A DNA stretch of 64,000 bases from Lewinellaceae bacterium (GCA_020636025.1 JACJYQ010000008.1:310001-374000), one strand, 5' to 3'; shown: positions 34,640 to 43,660, counted from the stretch's first letter. Program-made: numbers and translations. Notes: a model not told the origin generated them from the sequence alone.

Positions 34640-36241
34640 ATGAAAAAAGTATCTATCCCTTTCCAGCAAGTCTCCCAATTATCCAAGACTGATATAGCCT
34701 ATACAACAGGAGACCCACTATTGTCTCCTTTTTATGCACATCAGCCAACGCTTAAATCTTTTTCGGACATTATTGAGGAGCGGAAGGGCAAGAATTACCC
34801 ACGAAAGGATCTTGTGGAAGTTCTGAGAGGTCAATACAAGCCATTGGTATTAAAACCAGCGGTAATTGAAAATATAGAAGCGCTAATCGCTGAAAATACT
34901 TTCACCATAGTTACGGCTCACCAGCCCAGTTTCTTGTTCGGCCCGCTCTATTTTATCTATAAAGCCTTGTCGACCGTAAATCTGGCAAAGGCCGTTGAAA
35001 AGGAAACAGGTAGCGCCAACAGGATTATTCCGGTTTATGTAATTGGAGCCGAGGATCACGATTTGGAAGAAGTAAATCATGCCAAGATCTTTGGCAAACA
35101 GCTGGTTTGGGAGCCTGGGGAAAATGGCCCGGTAGGTAGTATGCAAGCTTCCAGCACTTTATCAGTACTTGAAGAATTGAAAAGCATGTTGGGTGAAAAG
35201 GAAGATGCTAAACAGCTGTACGACAGAATATTGCATGCTTATTCAGGTAAAGAGACTTTTGCTGAAGCGACTCAGGCGCTAATCCACGAATTTCTGGGTG
35301 ACACAGGGTTAGTAGTACTTAATATGAATACACCGGTTTTAAAGCGCCATTTTGCCGGCATTTTACAACACGAATTGCTGGAACAGGACTCATCCAAAAT
35401 TGTCAACGAAAGCATCGAGAAGCTCAATGAGGTCGGGTTTAAAACTCAGGCAACTCCGAGAGAGATCAACGTGTTTTATATGAAGCCGGGCTTACGAGAG
35501 AGAATTGTTTTTGAAAACGGGCAATATAAAGTACTCAATACTGATCTTGAGTTTACCCAAGAGTCAATTTTACAGGAATTGGAAGAACACCCTGAACATT
35601 TTAGTCCGAATGTGATCATGCGACCATTGTATCAGGAAATCATATTGCCCAACCTGGCCTATGTTGGCGGCGGCGGCGAACTGGCTTACTGGCTGGAACG
35701 CAAAACCCAGTTCGAGCATTTTGGCATACCCTACCCCATGTTGGTACGACGTCACTCAGTACTTTGGCTGGATAAGGACGTGACAAAAAAAATGGAGAAA
35801 CTCGGGCTTACAGAACAGAACCTGTTTGAAGATACGGATGCGCTTATCCGTAATTACCTAGAAAAAAACACCGAAGGTGATTTAAGTCTGGCCGAAGAAA
35901 TTCAGGCACTCAAAAATCTGTACAAACAAATCGGGTCAAAAGCCGGAGCCATTGACCCAACGCTGGAAACCGCCGTGGAAGCAGAGTCAGTGAAAGCCGT
36001 TTCCGGATTTGAGCACTGGGAAAATCGCCTGCTTCGTGCTGAAAAACAAAAGCATGAAACGGCTGTCAATCAAATACGAAACCTGAAAGACCGTCTATTC
36101 CCTGAGAATGGTTTGCAGGAAAGAGTGGAGAACATCATTCCTCTGTTGCTGAAATACGGCGATAAGTTCCTATTGGATTTGTTGGATGCCCTGGAGCCCT
36201 TGGAAACTGAGTTCATCGTGTTGCAACCTGACCCAGAATAA
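34640..36241 (+). CDS. bshC: putative bacillithiol biosynthesis enzyme BshC
   Basis: BshC adds cysteine to glucosaminyl-malate, the last step of bacillithiol synthesis, in the cytosol. The 533-residue protein fits the family: N-terminal FQQVSQLSKTDIAYTTGDP, then TIVTAHQPSFLFGPLYFIYK (about residues 94-113), then PVYVIGAEDHDLEEVNHAKI (near 135) and MRPLYQEIILPNLAYVGGGGE. The HQP and EDHD motifs are the usual marks. bshA and bshB are not in the window. It ends 2 bases before the convergent acyltransferase gene. Confidence 0.93.
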   Translation: MKKVSIPFQQVSQLSKTDIAYTTGDPLLSPFYAHQPTLKSFSDIIEERKGKNYPRKDLVEVLRGQYKPLVLKPAVIENIEALIAENTFTIVTAHQPSFLFGPLYFIYKALSTVNLAKAVEKETGSANRIIPVYVIGAEDHDLEEVNHAKIFGKQLVWEPGENGPVGSMQASSTLSVLEELKSMLGEKEDAKQLYDRILHAYSGKETFAEATQALIHEFLGDTGLVVLNMNTPVLKRHFAGILQHELLEQDSSKIVNESIEKLNEVGFKTQATPREINVFYMKPGLRERIVFENGQYKVLNTDLEFTQESILQELEEHPEHFSPNVIMRPLYQEIILPNLAYVGGGGELAYWLERKTQFEHFGIPYPMLVRRHSVLWLDKDVTKKMEKLGLTEQNLFEDTDALIRNYLEKNTEGDLSLAEEIQALKNLYKQIGSKAGAIDPTLETAVEAESVKAVSGFEHWENRLLRAEKQKHETAVNQIRNLKDRLFPENGLQERVENIIPLLLKYGDKFLLDLLDALEPLETEFIVLQPDPE

Positions 36242-36243
36242 AA

Positions 36244-37557
36244 TTAGGCTATACCTAATGTGCTTTCGTACTGAACTGCTTTCCGCAATTGAAGAAGATT
36301 TGCTCTTGCCGGGTGTTTCAAAGCTTTTCTTGCCCCTTTCCACAATCGCAGGCGTTCACTCCAAACAACGGAAAAGCCACACAGGAAAGGATATAATAAA
36401 ACAAAGATCAAGACAAACTTCCAACTGATAAAAATAGCCACCGGAATGAGCAGCATGTACAAGATTATTGATCCCACGAATGTAACACCCATTAAAACGC
36501 TCGTTCGAAATTCTCTTTTCTTCACTTTGCTGCGGGCAATATTTGAGGCAAGTGTTATGAAAGGCCAACTCAGGATGTGCCCGACTAAAAACGGTACAAA
36601 GCCAATCACCAGAAATAAAAACCACAACCAGCTTCCCTGACCGCTTCGCATCAAAACTTCATCACTAATTCCTGATTTGCTTAGAGTTTCAAAATATGCC
36701 GACGTTCTTGAACGCAGGTTCTTTTTGGGTTCTGCCTGCATCGCATTCAAGCCATTCAGAAGTGCTTTTTCCTGTAGAAATCGTCCATTGGTCCTTTCCT
36801 CAATTGGCAGCACTTTCGCTGGGTGATCATTTCGCCAAAGTTCGAGCAGGTTGTCGGCCAATCCATCGTCCTCCGGATCTTCAATGTGGTAACACAATTC
36901 CAGCAAATTATCCCGAATATCCGTACAGAGTTGTAAAATTGCTCCGTTTGGATTGGCCTGATAAGCCTCCCAGTAATCTTTCACAAAAATTGGTTCCCCA
37001 ACATTTACTTTGGCTTCATCACGAGCCAGGTCACCGGTGGCATAATTGCAGCCTACCGGAATGATCTGTAGCTCTTTGAGGTGATGTTTTTCATAGGTGC
37101 CAAAGGCAATGCGTGCAATGCCTTTCTGTAACCGGAGCACTCTTTTATCTAGATGGTGTTCTCCTTCTACAAAAATATTGACCGCTACCCCATCCAGCAT
37201 TTTTTTCTCACAGTATTCAAAAACTCCGTCATTTCTGTCACGGCTTTCGTATCCATCCCGCTGCCGATACACTGGAAACATATTGCATTGTTCCATCAAA
37301 TACCTGTAAAAAGGCTTTCTGAAGATATCGCCTCTGGTCATGTTATACACAGGCGGGTCAAAAGAGAAGCAGAAAAAGAGCGGATCAATGAATGCTGTGG
37401 GATGATTGGCAGCTATTAGTACCGGTTTATCAGAAGGTATGCCCTTCTTGTTGTAGATAAACAATTTCCGGAACAGCATTAAGTATTCCAGATGCACAAA
37501 GGGCACCAGGATATTGTAAATCCATCCAGTGCTTTTGCGAATATTCTTGTAATGCAT
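36244..37557 (-). CDS. PlsC-like acyltransferase with C-terminal membrane region
   Basis: The 437-residue protein has an acyltransferase domain in residues about 25-220, with motif I NHPTAFIDP (H52, D58), then GDIFRKPFYRYLMEQ, then VEGEHHLDKRVLRLQKGIAR and IIPVGCNY. The spacing H-x5-D is that of the GPAT/DHAPAT-like branch. A C-terminal part (about 300-400) adds three to four membrane helices. It probably acylates glycerol phosphate or a related lipid. It is 39 bases after the AIM24-like gene, likely in one operon. Confidence 0.88.
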   Translation of the reverse strand: MHYKNIRKSTGWIYNILVPFVHLEYLMLFRKLFIYNKKGIPSDKPVLIAANHPTAFIDPLFFCFSFDPPVYNMTRGDIFRKPFYRYLMEQCNMFPVYRQRDGYESRDRNDGVFEYCEKKMLDGVAVNIFVEGEHHLDKRVLRLQKGIARIAFGTYEKHHLKELQIIPVGCNYATGDLARDEAKVNVGEPIFVKDYWEAYQANPNGAILQLCTDIRDNLLELCYHIEDPEDDGLADNLLELWRNDHPAKVLPIEERTNGRFLQEKALLNGLNAMQAEPKKNLRSRTSAYFETLSKSGISDEVLMRSGQGSWLWFLFLVIGFVPFLVGHILSWPFITLASNIARSKVKKREFRTSVLMGVTFVGSIILYMLLIPVAIFISWKFVLIFVLLYPFLCGFSVVWSERLRLWKGARKALKHPARANLLQLRKAVQYESTLGIA

Positions 37558-37596
37558 GATTAAGCTACTTGCCGGAGGGCATTGCCGGCATTTTCA

Positions 37597-38382
37597 TCAA
37601 TCTCCATCAATGAGATTTCCCAAAGAGCCCAAAATACTGCCTTCTTCCTTTCTGCGCCCAATTCCATAGGAAAGTATCTTTCCAGCGAGTCGACTTACAG
37701 GTAGAGATTGTAACCAAACCTTTCCTGGTCCGCGCAGTGTAGCAAAGAACAGACCTTCTCCGCCAAAGACCATATTCTTAATTCCTTTTACAAATTGAAT
37801 GTCATAATCAACGCGGTCAGTGAAGGCAACAATACATCCGGTATCTACCTTGATGGTTTGTCCAACTTCCAATGTTTTTTCCAACACATACCCACCGGAG
37901 TGCACAAAAGCCATTCCATCTCCTTCCAGCTTCTGCATAATAAATCCTTCTCCACCAAAGAGTCCGGTACCAAGTTTACGCTGGAACTCAATGCCAATTT
38001 GTACGCCTTTAGCAGCACATAAAAATGAATCTTTTTGACAAATCACTTTGCCGCTGAATTGGGAAAGATCAAGAGGTACGATTTTGCCTGCGTAGGGCGC
38101 TGCGAATGTCACCCTTTGCTTTCCATTCACGACGTTTGTAAAAGTGGTAATGAACAGACTTTCTCCGGTAAGCATCCTTTTACCCGCTGTCAACAGCTTG
38201 TCGAAAAATCCAGCTTCGCGACCCGAACCGTCTCCAAAAGCAGTGGCCATTTCGATTCCCTCTTCCATGAACATAAAGCTTCCGGATTCAGCGATAACGG
38301 TTTCCTGAGGATCAAGCTCTATCTCAACACATTGCATCTCTTCTCCGTAAATCTTGTAATCAATTTCGTGGTTACTAGGCAT
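37597..38382 (-). CDS. TIGR00266/AIM24-like protein
   Basis: The 261-residue protein follows the TIGR00266 pattern: MQCVEIELDPQETVIAESGS, repeated glycine-rich beta units such as GLFGGEGFIMQKLEGDG and FVHSGGYVLEK, and a C-terminal KNMVFGGEGLFFATLRGPG. It is a soluble beta-rich protein of unknown function, sometimes linked to membrane or tellurite/envelope biology by gene context. An inverted repeat TGACGCT/AGCGTCA (38401-38427) lies just upstream of the start. Confidence 0.9.
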   Translation of the reverse strand: MPSNHEIDYKIYGEEMQCVEIELDPQETVIAESGSFMFMEEGIEMATAFGDGSGREAGFFDKLLTAGKRMLTGESLFITTFTNVVNGKQRVTFAAPYAGKIVPLDLSQFSGKVICQKDSFLCAAKGVQIGIEFQRKLGTGLFGGEGFIMQKLEGDGMAFVHSGGYVLEKTLEVGQTIKVDTGCIVAFTDRVDYDIQFVKGIKNMVFGGEGLFFATLRGPGKVWLQSLPVSRLAGKILSYGIGRRKEEGSILGSLGNLIDGD

Positions 38383-38516
38383 TATCTTTTTGGTTTTGAA
38401 TGACGCTCCTGCTAATAAAAAGCGTCACAGATCTTATAGTTGAATTGTCAAGACAAAAATGCAATCACTTGCGCCGAAGATGAAGGTATTAACGACAAAG
38501 GCCATTGGATTTTAGG

Positions 38517-39371
38517 CTAATCCCACTTGAAGTAGGCAGAAATTCCAATTCCGGGGCTTTTTGGCACATATTGCCCCCCAAATGCGCCAGCTCCTGAAAC
38601 TGTGATTCCTGTAAACCTATTGATCTGCCAAATGGCTTTTAATCCAAATGAAAACCATCCCTGGTCATTGGCATTGAGACCGGTAAGCACATCAAGTCCT
38701 GGCAATCCTCTGCTGCCATTTTCAAGAGAATACAACCACTCCGAAAAGGCGATCACCCAGAAATGCCCAAGTTGAGCACCACCTTCAACACCTAAATTCA
38801 GGAAATGACTATAATCGTTGCTGCGAAAACCGTAGCTGCCATATCCATAAGCATAATACCGGCCAAATCCTTTACCAATGCTAATCATCGGTTGGATGAG
38901 CAAAGCATCATACCCGGTGCTAAGATCTGTAAATGGCTGATAATCAGCAGGAGCAGGCAAGCCTACCAGCATGGTTCCGGCGAGAGCCACATGACCATTT
39001 AGAAACTGATGTCTGACCGCAAACCTGGTATTGCCTAATCCGGAGATGCTGCCCGTATCTTCCACTGCGAACATTAAAGGGGAATCCGGGTTGGAGGCGC
39101 CCCGCTCGTTTATGACATAGGGCAGGGACAGAATAAGGGTTGTTTTATTCGACAAACCATATTCGCCATATAACTGAATTTGTTGCTCTGAAACTTCATG
39201 GTCGAGAATAATATCTTCTCCATCTTTTCCAAACAGGGTTCCATAGGTAGGGATAAAATTATACCCGAGTTGTGCATAAAACCCTGATTTGCTTCTGGCC
39301 CAGGGACTTTGTGCCAGTACAGAATGATGGAATATTATAATGACAATGCTAATTAGGATTGTTCTGAACAT
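38517..39371 (-). CDS. outer-membrane beta-barrel protein, unknown
   Basis: The 284-residue product has a signal peptide (MFRTILISIVIIIFHHSVLA, cut before QSPWAR) and alternating strands suggestive of a 10- to 12-strand barrel: GFYAQLGYNFIPTYG, EQQIQLYGEYGLSNKTTLIL, and a C terminus ending SAYFKWD, aromatic near the end as in barrels. It might be a transporter or assembly factor of the transporter-like OmpW/alpha-amylase-free type; I do not recognise it. The ATG at 39371 is chosen because the signal peptide starts exactly there; a GTG at 39410 is in frame. Confidence 0.82.
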   Translation of the reverse strand: MFRTILISIVIIIFHHSVLAQSPWARSKSGFYAQLGYNFIPTYGTLFGKDGEDIILDHEVSEQQIQLYGEYGLSNKTTLILSLPYVINERGASNPDSPLMFAVEDTGSISGLGNTRFAVRHQFLNGHVALAGTMLVGLPAPADYQPFTDLSTGYDALLIQPMISIGKGFGRYYAYGYGSYGFRSNDYSHFLNLGVEGGAQLGHFWVIAFSEWLYSLENGSRGLPGLDVLTGLNANDQGWFSFGLKAIWQINRFTGITVSGAGAFGGQYVPKSPGIGISAYFKWD

Positions 39372-39423
39372 AGTCAATACATTAGTTTTTGTGTTAATTA
39401 CCCTTCTCACATCCTTTTAGGAA

Positions 39424-39527
39424 TTTGTTTCGAGCAAATTTTACGCAGAAAAAAAGCACTGATTCTACACTGAAATATCTGTGTAGAATCTGCGAAAAGA
39501 ATCGTCGTAAAATCTGCGCGAAACAAA
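39424..39527. repeat. two-level inverted repeat, 104 bp
   Basis: The outer arms are 39424-39445 (TTTGTTTCGAGC then AAATTTTACG) and 39506-39527, which pair at 20 of 22 bases. The inner hairpin is GATTCTACAC (39461-39470), a 10-base loop, and GTGTAGAATC (39481-39490), perfect. It fills the space between the start of the outer-membrane protein gene and the 3' end of osmC. Confidence 0.75.
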
Positions 39528-39571
39528 ATTTCAGTTTAGATGACTTAGAAAACAGCTGTGTTCACTTTAAT

Positions 39572-40015
39572 TTATTTCAATGCTGCATTCAGCTCAATGG
39601 GAACCGCAGACAATGCCTTACTTACCGGACATCCGCTTTTCGCCCCTTTGGCCAGTTCCATAAATTTTTGCTCGTCAATACCCGGCACTGATGCCTGAAG
39701 GTTGAGCGTAATCTGCTTAAATCCCCAACCGCTATCTCCTTTTTCCATATCAATCGTGGCTTCGCAGCTCAGTTCTTCAGGTACAAAACCTGCATTGGTA
39801 AGCGCAAAGCTGAGCGCCATGGCATAACAACCAGCATGAGCAGCTGCAATCAGTTCTTCCGGATTTGTACCAGCTTTGCCGTCTTCATTCTGAAAACGCT
39901 TAGCTGCCGAATAAGGAGTATCAGATAGGAGGCCGGAAGGGCCGTTTAAAACACCGGATCCATCCGGTCCATTGCCACGCCAAACAGCAGAAGCAGATCT
40001 TTTAAATTGTGCCAT
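39572..40015 (-). CDS. osmC: OsmC-type peroxiredoxin (organic hydroperoxide reductase)
   Basis: The 147-residue protein reduces organic hydroperoxides with two reactive cysteines: C63 in AAAHAGCYAMALSF and C129 in KSGCPVSKAL. The conserved arginine sits in the VWRG turn near residue 13. This is the OsmC side of the OsmC/Ohr family by its GNGPDGSG N terminus. The start is the ATG at 40015; the frame is open upstream, but family alignment begins at MAQFKRSA. A good -7 box lies 31 bases upstream, so it has its own promoter. Confidence 0.94.
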   Translation of the reverse strand: MAQFKRSASAVWRGNGPDGSGVLNGPSGLLSDTPYSAAKRFQNEDGKAGTNPEELIAAAHAGCYAMALSFALTNAGFVPEELSCEATIDMEKGDSGWGFKQITLNLQASVPGIDEQKFMELAKGAKSGCPVSKALSAVPIELNAALK

Positions 40016-40045
40016 AAAATATTGTTTGTTTAAAAATTCAGGTGT

Positions 40046-40077
40046 CAAAAGTACAATACCATTTCCCGGCATTGCAA
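40046..40077 (-). promoter_or_regulatory. osmC promoter, TTG-N21-TACTTTTG
   Basis: Read on the minus strand, TTG (40075-40077) is followed after 21 bases by TACTTTTG (40046-40053), close to the Bacteroidota -33/-7 consensus. The spacer is occupied by one arm of the perfect inverted repeat at 40056-40091. Confidence 0.6.
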
Positions 40078-40091
40078 CCGGGAAATGGTAT
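40056..40091. promoter_or_regulatory. perfect 14-bp inverted repeat in the osmC promoter
   Basis: ATACCATTTCCCGG (40056-40069) pairs perfectly with CCGGGAAATGGTAT (40078-40091) across an 8-base loop. It lies 44 bases downstream of the OPT transporter gene and between the -33 and -7 boxes of osmC. It could be a terminator of the OPT gene, an operator for a repressor, or both. Confidence 0.55.
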
Positions 40092-40134
40092 GTTTTGATT
40101 AATTCCGCTAAAGCTGCGTTAAAAGCTGTAAACG

Positions 40135-42162
40135 CTATTTCTTTCGGGCAGCTCTGACAAGGAAGTAAGCCAGCGCGGCAAATCCAATAATGCCCAGTAT
40201 TTGATAGCCATTATGGCCAAGACTGGACACGATTCCATCTTCCATATCAACTTTTTTCAATGCCTCAGCGCTTCCATCCGATGCTTGCAGCAAGGCCACT
40301 ATCACACCGGCCAAAGCACCACCGGCAACCAAACCAGTAGCAAACAGGCTTCCTTTGCCAAGTTCGGCATCTTCAGCCTCTTCACCTTTGCGTTTTGCCC
40401 ACCAGTCTGTGAGGCCTTTCAAGGCACCGCCAATCCAGATCGGGAGTGTGGTGGCCAGAGGCAAGTAAAAACCTACCGCAAACGATAGAGATTTAACTTC
40501 GCAGAGCTCCATGGTGATGGCAAAGAATACGCCTACAAGCACAAACTGCCAGTCAAGATTGAAGGATAGCAAGCCTTTGATCAAAGTAGCCATCAGCGTA
40601 GCCTGTGGCGCATTGAATTTTTCGCCAATGGCATGCTCTATACCCATTGCTCGCAGTTCTGCCGGCGGATTATCAAGAAATAGTACAGTGGCTCCGATAA
40701 CCAAAGAAGAAACTACCACACCTATGAAAAGGGCCAATTGCTGATAACGTGGTGTCGCCCCAACCAGATATCCGGTTTTTAGATCCTGAGAAGTTGCACC
40801 GGCATTGGCGGCAGCAATGCATACCATACCGCCGACCACCAAAGCCATGGGTTCAAACACCTTTCCTGTCCAGCCAACTCCGATAAACACCAGGGCTGTT
40901 CCCATGATCGTAGCGATCGTCATACCAGATACCGGACTGTTACTACTTCCAATGATGCCTACGATACGACTAGCTACGGTCACAAAGAAAAAGCCGAAAA
41001 TGATCACCAGAATACCGATCAGGATCTTGCCCAGGAAACTCTCACCTGGCATTGTCGGAAGCAGTGCCATCAACACGATCAAGGCCACACTGCCCGCTGC
41101 CACGACTTTCAAAGACAAGTCTTGTTCAGTTCTGGAAACAATTTTTTTCACATCAGTTTTACGGAAATCACCCATGCTGTCGCGGAAAGATGAAATGATG
41201 GTAGGCATTGTTTTTATCAAGGTGATAAAACCGGCTCCGGCCACCGCACCCGCACCTATCTGGCGAATATATGCTCTGTAAAGTGCCTCGGAAAGATTGG
41301 AGAATGTATGGGTTGTTGGATCCCAGCCAAACCTTGCGCTGGATTCGGCTACATTCATCAGATCCAGTTTGGCGAGCTGTGCCGCTATCATATCGTGAGG
41401 AACCAGGGTGGCCAGCAGTGGGGTTAATCCAAACCAGGCAACTACGCCACCTGCTACCAGAACACCGGCAATTCTAGGTCCGATGATATAGCCCACACCA
41501 AGGTATTCCGGAGTAATCTCTCCACTAAGGCGGGCAGCTGGAAGATATTTATTTGTGGCACTGGACACCCATTGAGGTGCTTCGGCAATGACATGAAAAA
41601 CTCTCTGCAACATGGCATAGATTAGTGCAAAACCGAGGCCCTGATAGGCAGTTTTAGCAAAATCACCACCTTTTTCGCCGGCAATTAATACCTGAGCGCA
41701 GGCAGTACCTTCCGGATATGGAAGTGTTTCATGCTCCTTAACGATCAATGAACGGCGCAATGGAATCATCATCAAAACGCCGAGAATACCGCCAAAAATG
41801 GCCAGCATCAGGATGGTCCAGTAGTTGAAATAACCATTTCCTACGCCTTCACTTAGGAACAGGAATGCCGGTAATGTAAATACTACCCCGGCAGCCACCG
41901 ACTCACCAGCTGAACCAGTCGTTTGAATGATGTTGTTTTCCAGAATGGTTGTGCCTAGAAATTTTCTCCCCAACGAAATGGCCAGCACGGCGATGGGAAT
42001 AGAGGCAGAAACGGTAAGTCCCGCCTTTAGTGCCAAATAAACTGTCGCGGCACCGAAAAGCACACCAAAAATAGCTCCGATGACAACGGCACGCAATGTA
42101 AACTCCTTTACAGAAGTGTTGTCCGCAGGGATGTAGGGTTTAAACGTAGAGGGTTTGTCCAT
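40135..42162 (-). CDS. OPT family oligopeptide transporter
   Basis: The 675-residue inner-membrane protein has about fifteen helices, and OPT-family segments such as KEHETLPYPEGTACAQVLIA (residues about 136-155), GYIIGPRIAGVLVAGG, and GATSQDLKTGYLVGATPRYQQ near 455. The family takes up oligopeptides, or siderophore-metal complexes in plants; bacterial substrates are mostly unknown. No partner genes or ABC subunits are adjacent. The start ATG is followed by a polar N terminus, which fits a cytosolic end. Confidence 0.94.
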   Translation of the reverse strand: MDKPSTFKPYIPADNTSVKEFTLRAVVIGAIFGVLFGAATVYLALKAGLTVSASIPIAVLAISLGRKFLGTTILENNIIQTTGSAGESVAAGVVFTLPAFLFLSEGVGNGYFNYWTILMLAIFGGILGVLMMIPLRRSLIVKEHETLPYPEGTACAQVLIAGEKGGDFAKTAYQGLGFALIYAMLQRVFHVIAEAPQWVSSATNKYLPAARLSGEITPEYLGVGYIIGPRIAGVLVAGGVVAWFGLTPLLATLVPHDMIAAQLAKLDLMNVAESSARFGWDPTTHTFSNLSEALYRAYIRQIGAGAVAGAGFITLIKTMPTIISSFRDSMGDFRKTDVKKIVSRTEQDLSLKVVAAGSVALIVLMALLPTMPGESFLGKILIGILVIIFGFFFVTVASRIVGIIGSSNSPVSGMTIATIMGTALVFIGVGWTGKVFEPMALVVGGMVCIAAANAGATSQDLKTGYLVGATPRYQQLALFIGVVVSSLVIGATVLFLDNPPAELRAMGIEHAIGEKFNAPQATLMATLIKGLLSFNLDWQFVLVGVFFAITMELCEVKSLSFAVGFYLPLATTLPIWIGGALKGLTDWWAKRKGEEAEDAELGKGSLFATGLVAGGALAGVIVALLQASDGSAEALKKVDMEDGIVSSLGHNGYQILGIIGFAALAYFLVRAARKK

Positions 42163-42344
42163 AATTAATCGTCATTAAGATGAAACAAAAGCTTGTTAGA
42201 TCAAATAAATCCTTCAGCCAAATATGATTTCTTTGAAATAAAGAGGATCGGAAAGGTAGAAAAAATTAGCTTCGAAGAACTCAACGTTAATATTCTTACT
42301 TTTAAAATTATAGAAGCCTTTTTTGGCGTTTGCGAGTAACTCTA

Positions 42345-42377
42345 TTGGCAAAAGCCAGAATTATCGAACTACCTTTG
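42345..42377 (+). promoter_or_regulatory. promoter TTG-N22-TACCTTTG for the PorP/SprF gene
   Basis: TTG at 42345-42347 and TACCTTTG at 42370-42377 are 22 bases apart. Transcription would begin near 42384, about 16 bases before the ATG. The remaining gap back to 42163 shows no other motif. Confidence 0.6.
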
Positions 42378-42399
42378 CCGAAATTCATACTTTCTTTCT

Positions 42400-43440
42400 A
42401 TGAAAAAACTTCTCCTCATTACCCTTTTCTTATTGGCAATTTGTCAAACTGGAATCAGCCAGGACAAACATTTCACCCAGTTTTATGCAGCACCTTTAAG
42501 TCTGAACCCAGCGCTGACCGGAGCCATGGAAGGCAGTTATCGGGTGGGTGCCATTTACCGTGATCAATGGCGCAAGGTACTGGATCACCCCATCCGCACC
42601 TTCTCCTTTTTTGCAGACTTGCGTTTTGATGCCAAAAGAAAAAAGAAATCGACCGACGATGCCATCGGTTTGGGTATTGCCTTCTTTAATGATAAAGTAA
42701 GTGTAATCGACTTCAGTACTACACAAATTTCTGTATCGCTGGCTTATCACAAATCAATAGGGTCCAACAACAACCAGTACTTGACAGCAGGGATTCAGGG
42801 AGGGCTTACCCAAAGAAACGTAAGCTATGCTTCGCTTCAGTTTCACGACGAATTTGATGGCAACACAGGATATTCGATGCCAACATCTGAAGTTTTCCCT
42901 GGAAACAACTTTGCCTATCCTGATTACAATGCCGGAATAAACTATTCCAGCGACATTGGTAAAGACGGCCGCTTTTTTGCCGGGGCTGCCATCCACCATT
43001 TCCTGCAACCAAAAATCTCTTTTTATGACAATGCAGGTGATGGAGACAAGCTCTATTCAAAATATTCGGCCCAGATTGCAGCCAATTTGCCGCTGACTCG
43101 GGACAACCGGGCTCAGATACATCCACGTTTGCTAGTAGCCATGCAGGGACCGCACATGCAGGTTAATGCCGGAACTAACTTTCGTTTTGCACTGGATAAA
43201 TACGCATCCACAGCCTTGAATTTCGGAGCATGGGCTCGCCCGGTACGCAATAGCGATGGATTTGGACTTGATGCCGTAGTTGCACTTGTCGGAATAGAAT
43301 TAAGCAACATGCTCATCGGCATGAGTTATGACCTGAATATTAAAGCACTTCAAGCCAGTCAGCGACAAGGAGCCTTTGAGTTGTCTCTTACCTACTTGGG
43401 GAATTATAACAACGAGGAAATCGTTTGTCCGAAGTTTTAA
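42400..43440 (+). CDS. PorP/SprF family type IX secretion membrane protein
   Basis: The 346-residue protein has a signal peptide (cut after GISQ near residue 20), then the family opening DKHFTQFYAAPLSLNPALTG (about 21-40), followed by YRVGAIYRDQWRKV, and a barrel of about fourteen strands. PorP/SprF proteins are outer-membrane T9SS-associated factors that bind PorE and anchor surface adhesin or gliding components. No sprB-like giant adhesin is in the window. It has its own promoter and a strong hairpin after its stop. Confidence 0.93.
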   Translation: MKKLLLITLFLLAICQTGISQDKHFTQFYAAPLSLNPALTGAMEGSYRVGAIYRDQWRKVLDHPIRTFSFFADLRFDAKRKKKSTDDAIGLGIAFFNDKVSVIDFSTTQISVSLAYHKSIGSNNNQYLTAGIQGGLTQRNVSYASLQFHDEFDGNTGYSMPTSEVFPGNNFAYPDYNAGINYSSDIGKDGRFFAGAAIHHFLQPKISFYDNAGDGDKLYSKYSAQIAANLPLTRDNRAQIHPRLLVAMQGPHMQVNAGTNFRFALDKYASTALNFGAWARPVRNSDGFGLDAVVALVGIELSNMLIGMSYDLNIKALQASQRQGAFELSLTYLGNYNNEEIVCPKF

Positions 43441-43463
43441 TCAGACAAATGAAGCACTTTTTA

Positions 43464-43505
43464 CAAGAATGGGGCCTTGCTGAAATCAGCAAGGCCCCAT
43501 TCTTG
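43464..43505. terminator. 20-bp perfect hairpin between convergent genes
   Basis: CAAGAATGGGGCCTTGCTGA (43464-43483) pairs perfectly with the arm at 43486-43505 across only two bases, AA. It lies 23 bases after the PorP/SprF stop. The GC-rich core would stop transcription from either side, but the tail TATTTTCG is only weakly T-rich. It abuts the long inverted repeat at 43506. Confidence 0.7.
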
Positions 43506-43657
43506 TATTTTCGATATCCGATTTGTTCGATTTCCGATTTTTGATCTGATTTAGGAATTGCGATTTTTTAAATGAAAGTCTGACGGATGCATTCTTCAAT
43601 CAAAATTCTCAAATCCACTCGGAAATCGGAAATCGAACAAATCGAATATCGAAAATA
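43506..43657. repeat. long inverted repeat, 35-base arms, 152 bp
   Basis: The arms are 43506-43540 (TATTTTCGATATCCGA then TTTGTTCGATTTCCGATTT) and 43623-43657, which pair at 34 of 35 bases. The inner part also pairs imperfectly: GATTTAGGAATT (43548-43559) against its diverged partner near 43604-43616. It ends 3 bases before the stop codon of the Skp-like gene. Confidence 0.85.
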
Positions 43658-43660
43658 AAA

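Noticed and set aside
38401..38427. TGACGCT/AGCGTCA inverted repeat as a terminator
   Set aside because: Short 7-bp stem, 13-base loop and no T-tract on either strand; it is mentioned only as a possible operator for the AIM24-like gene.
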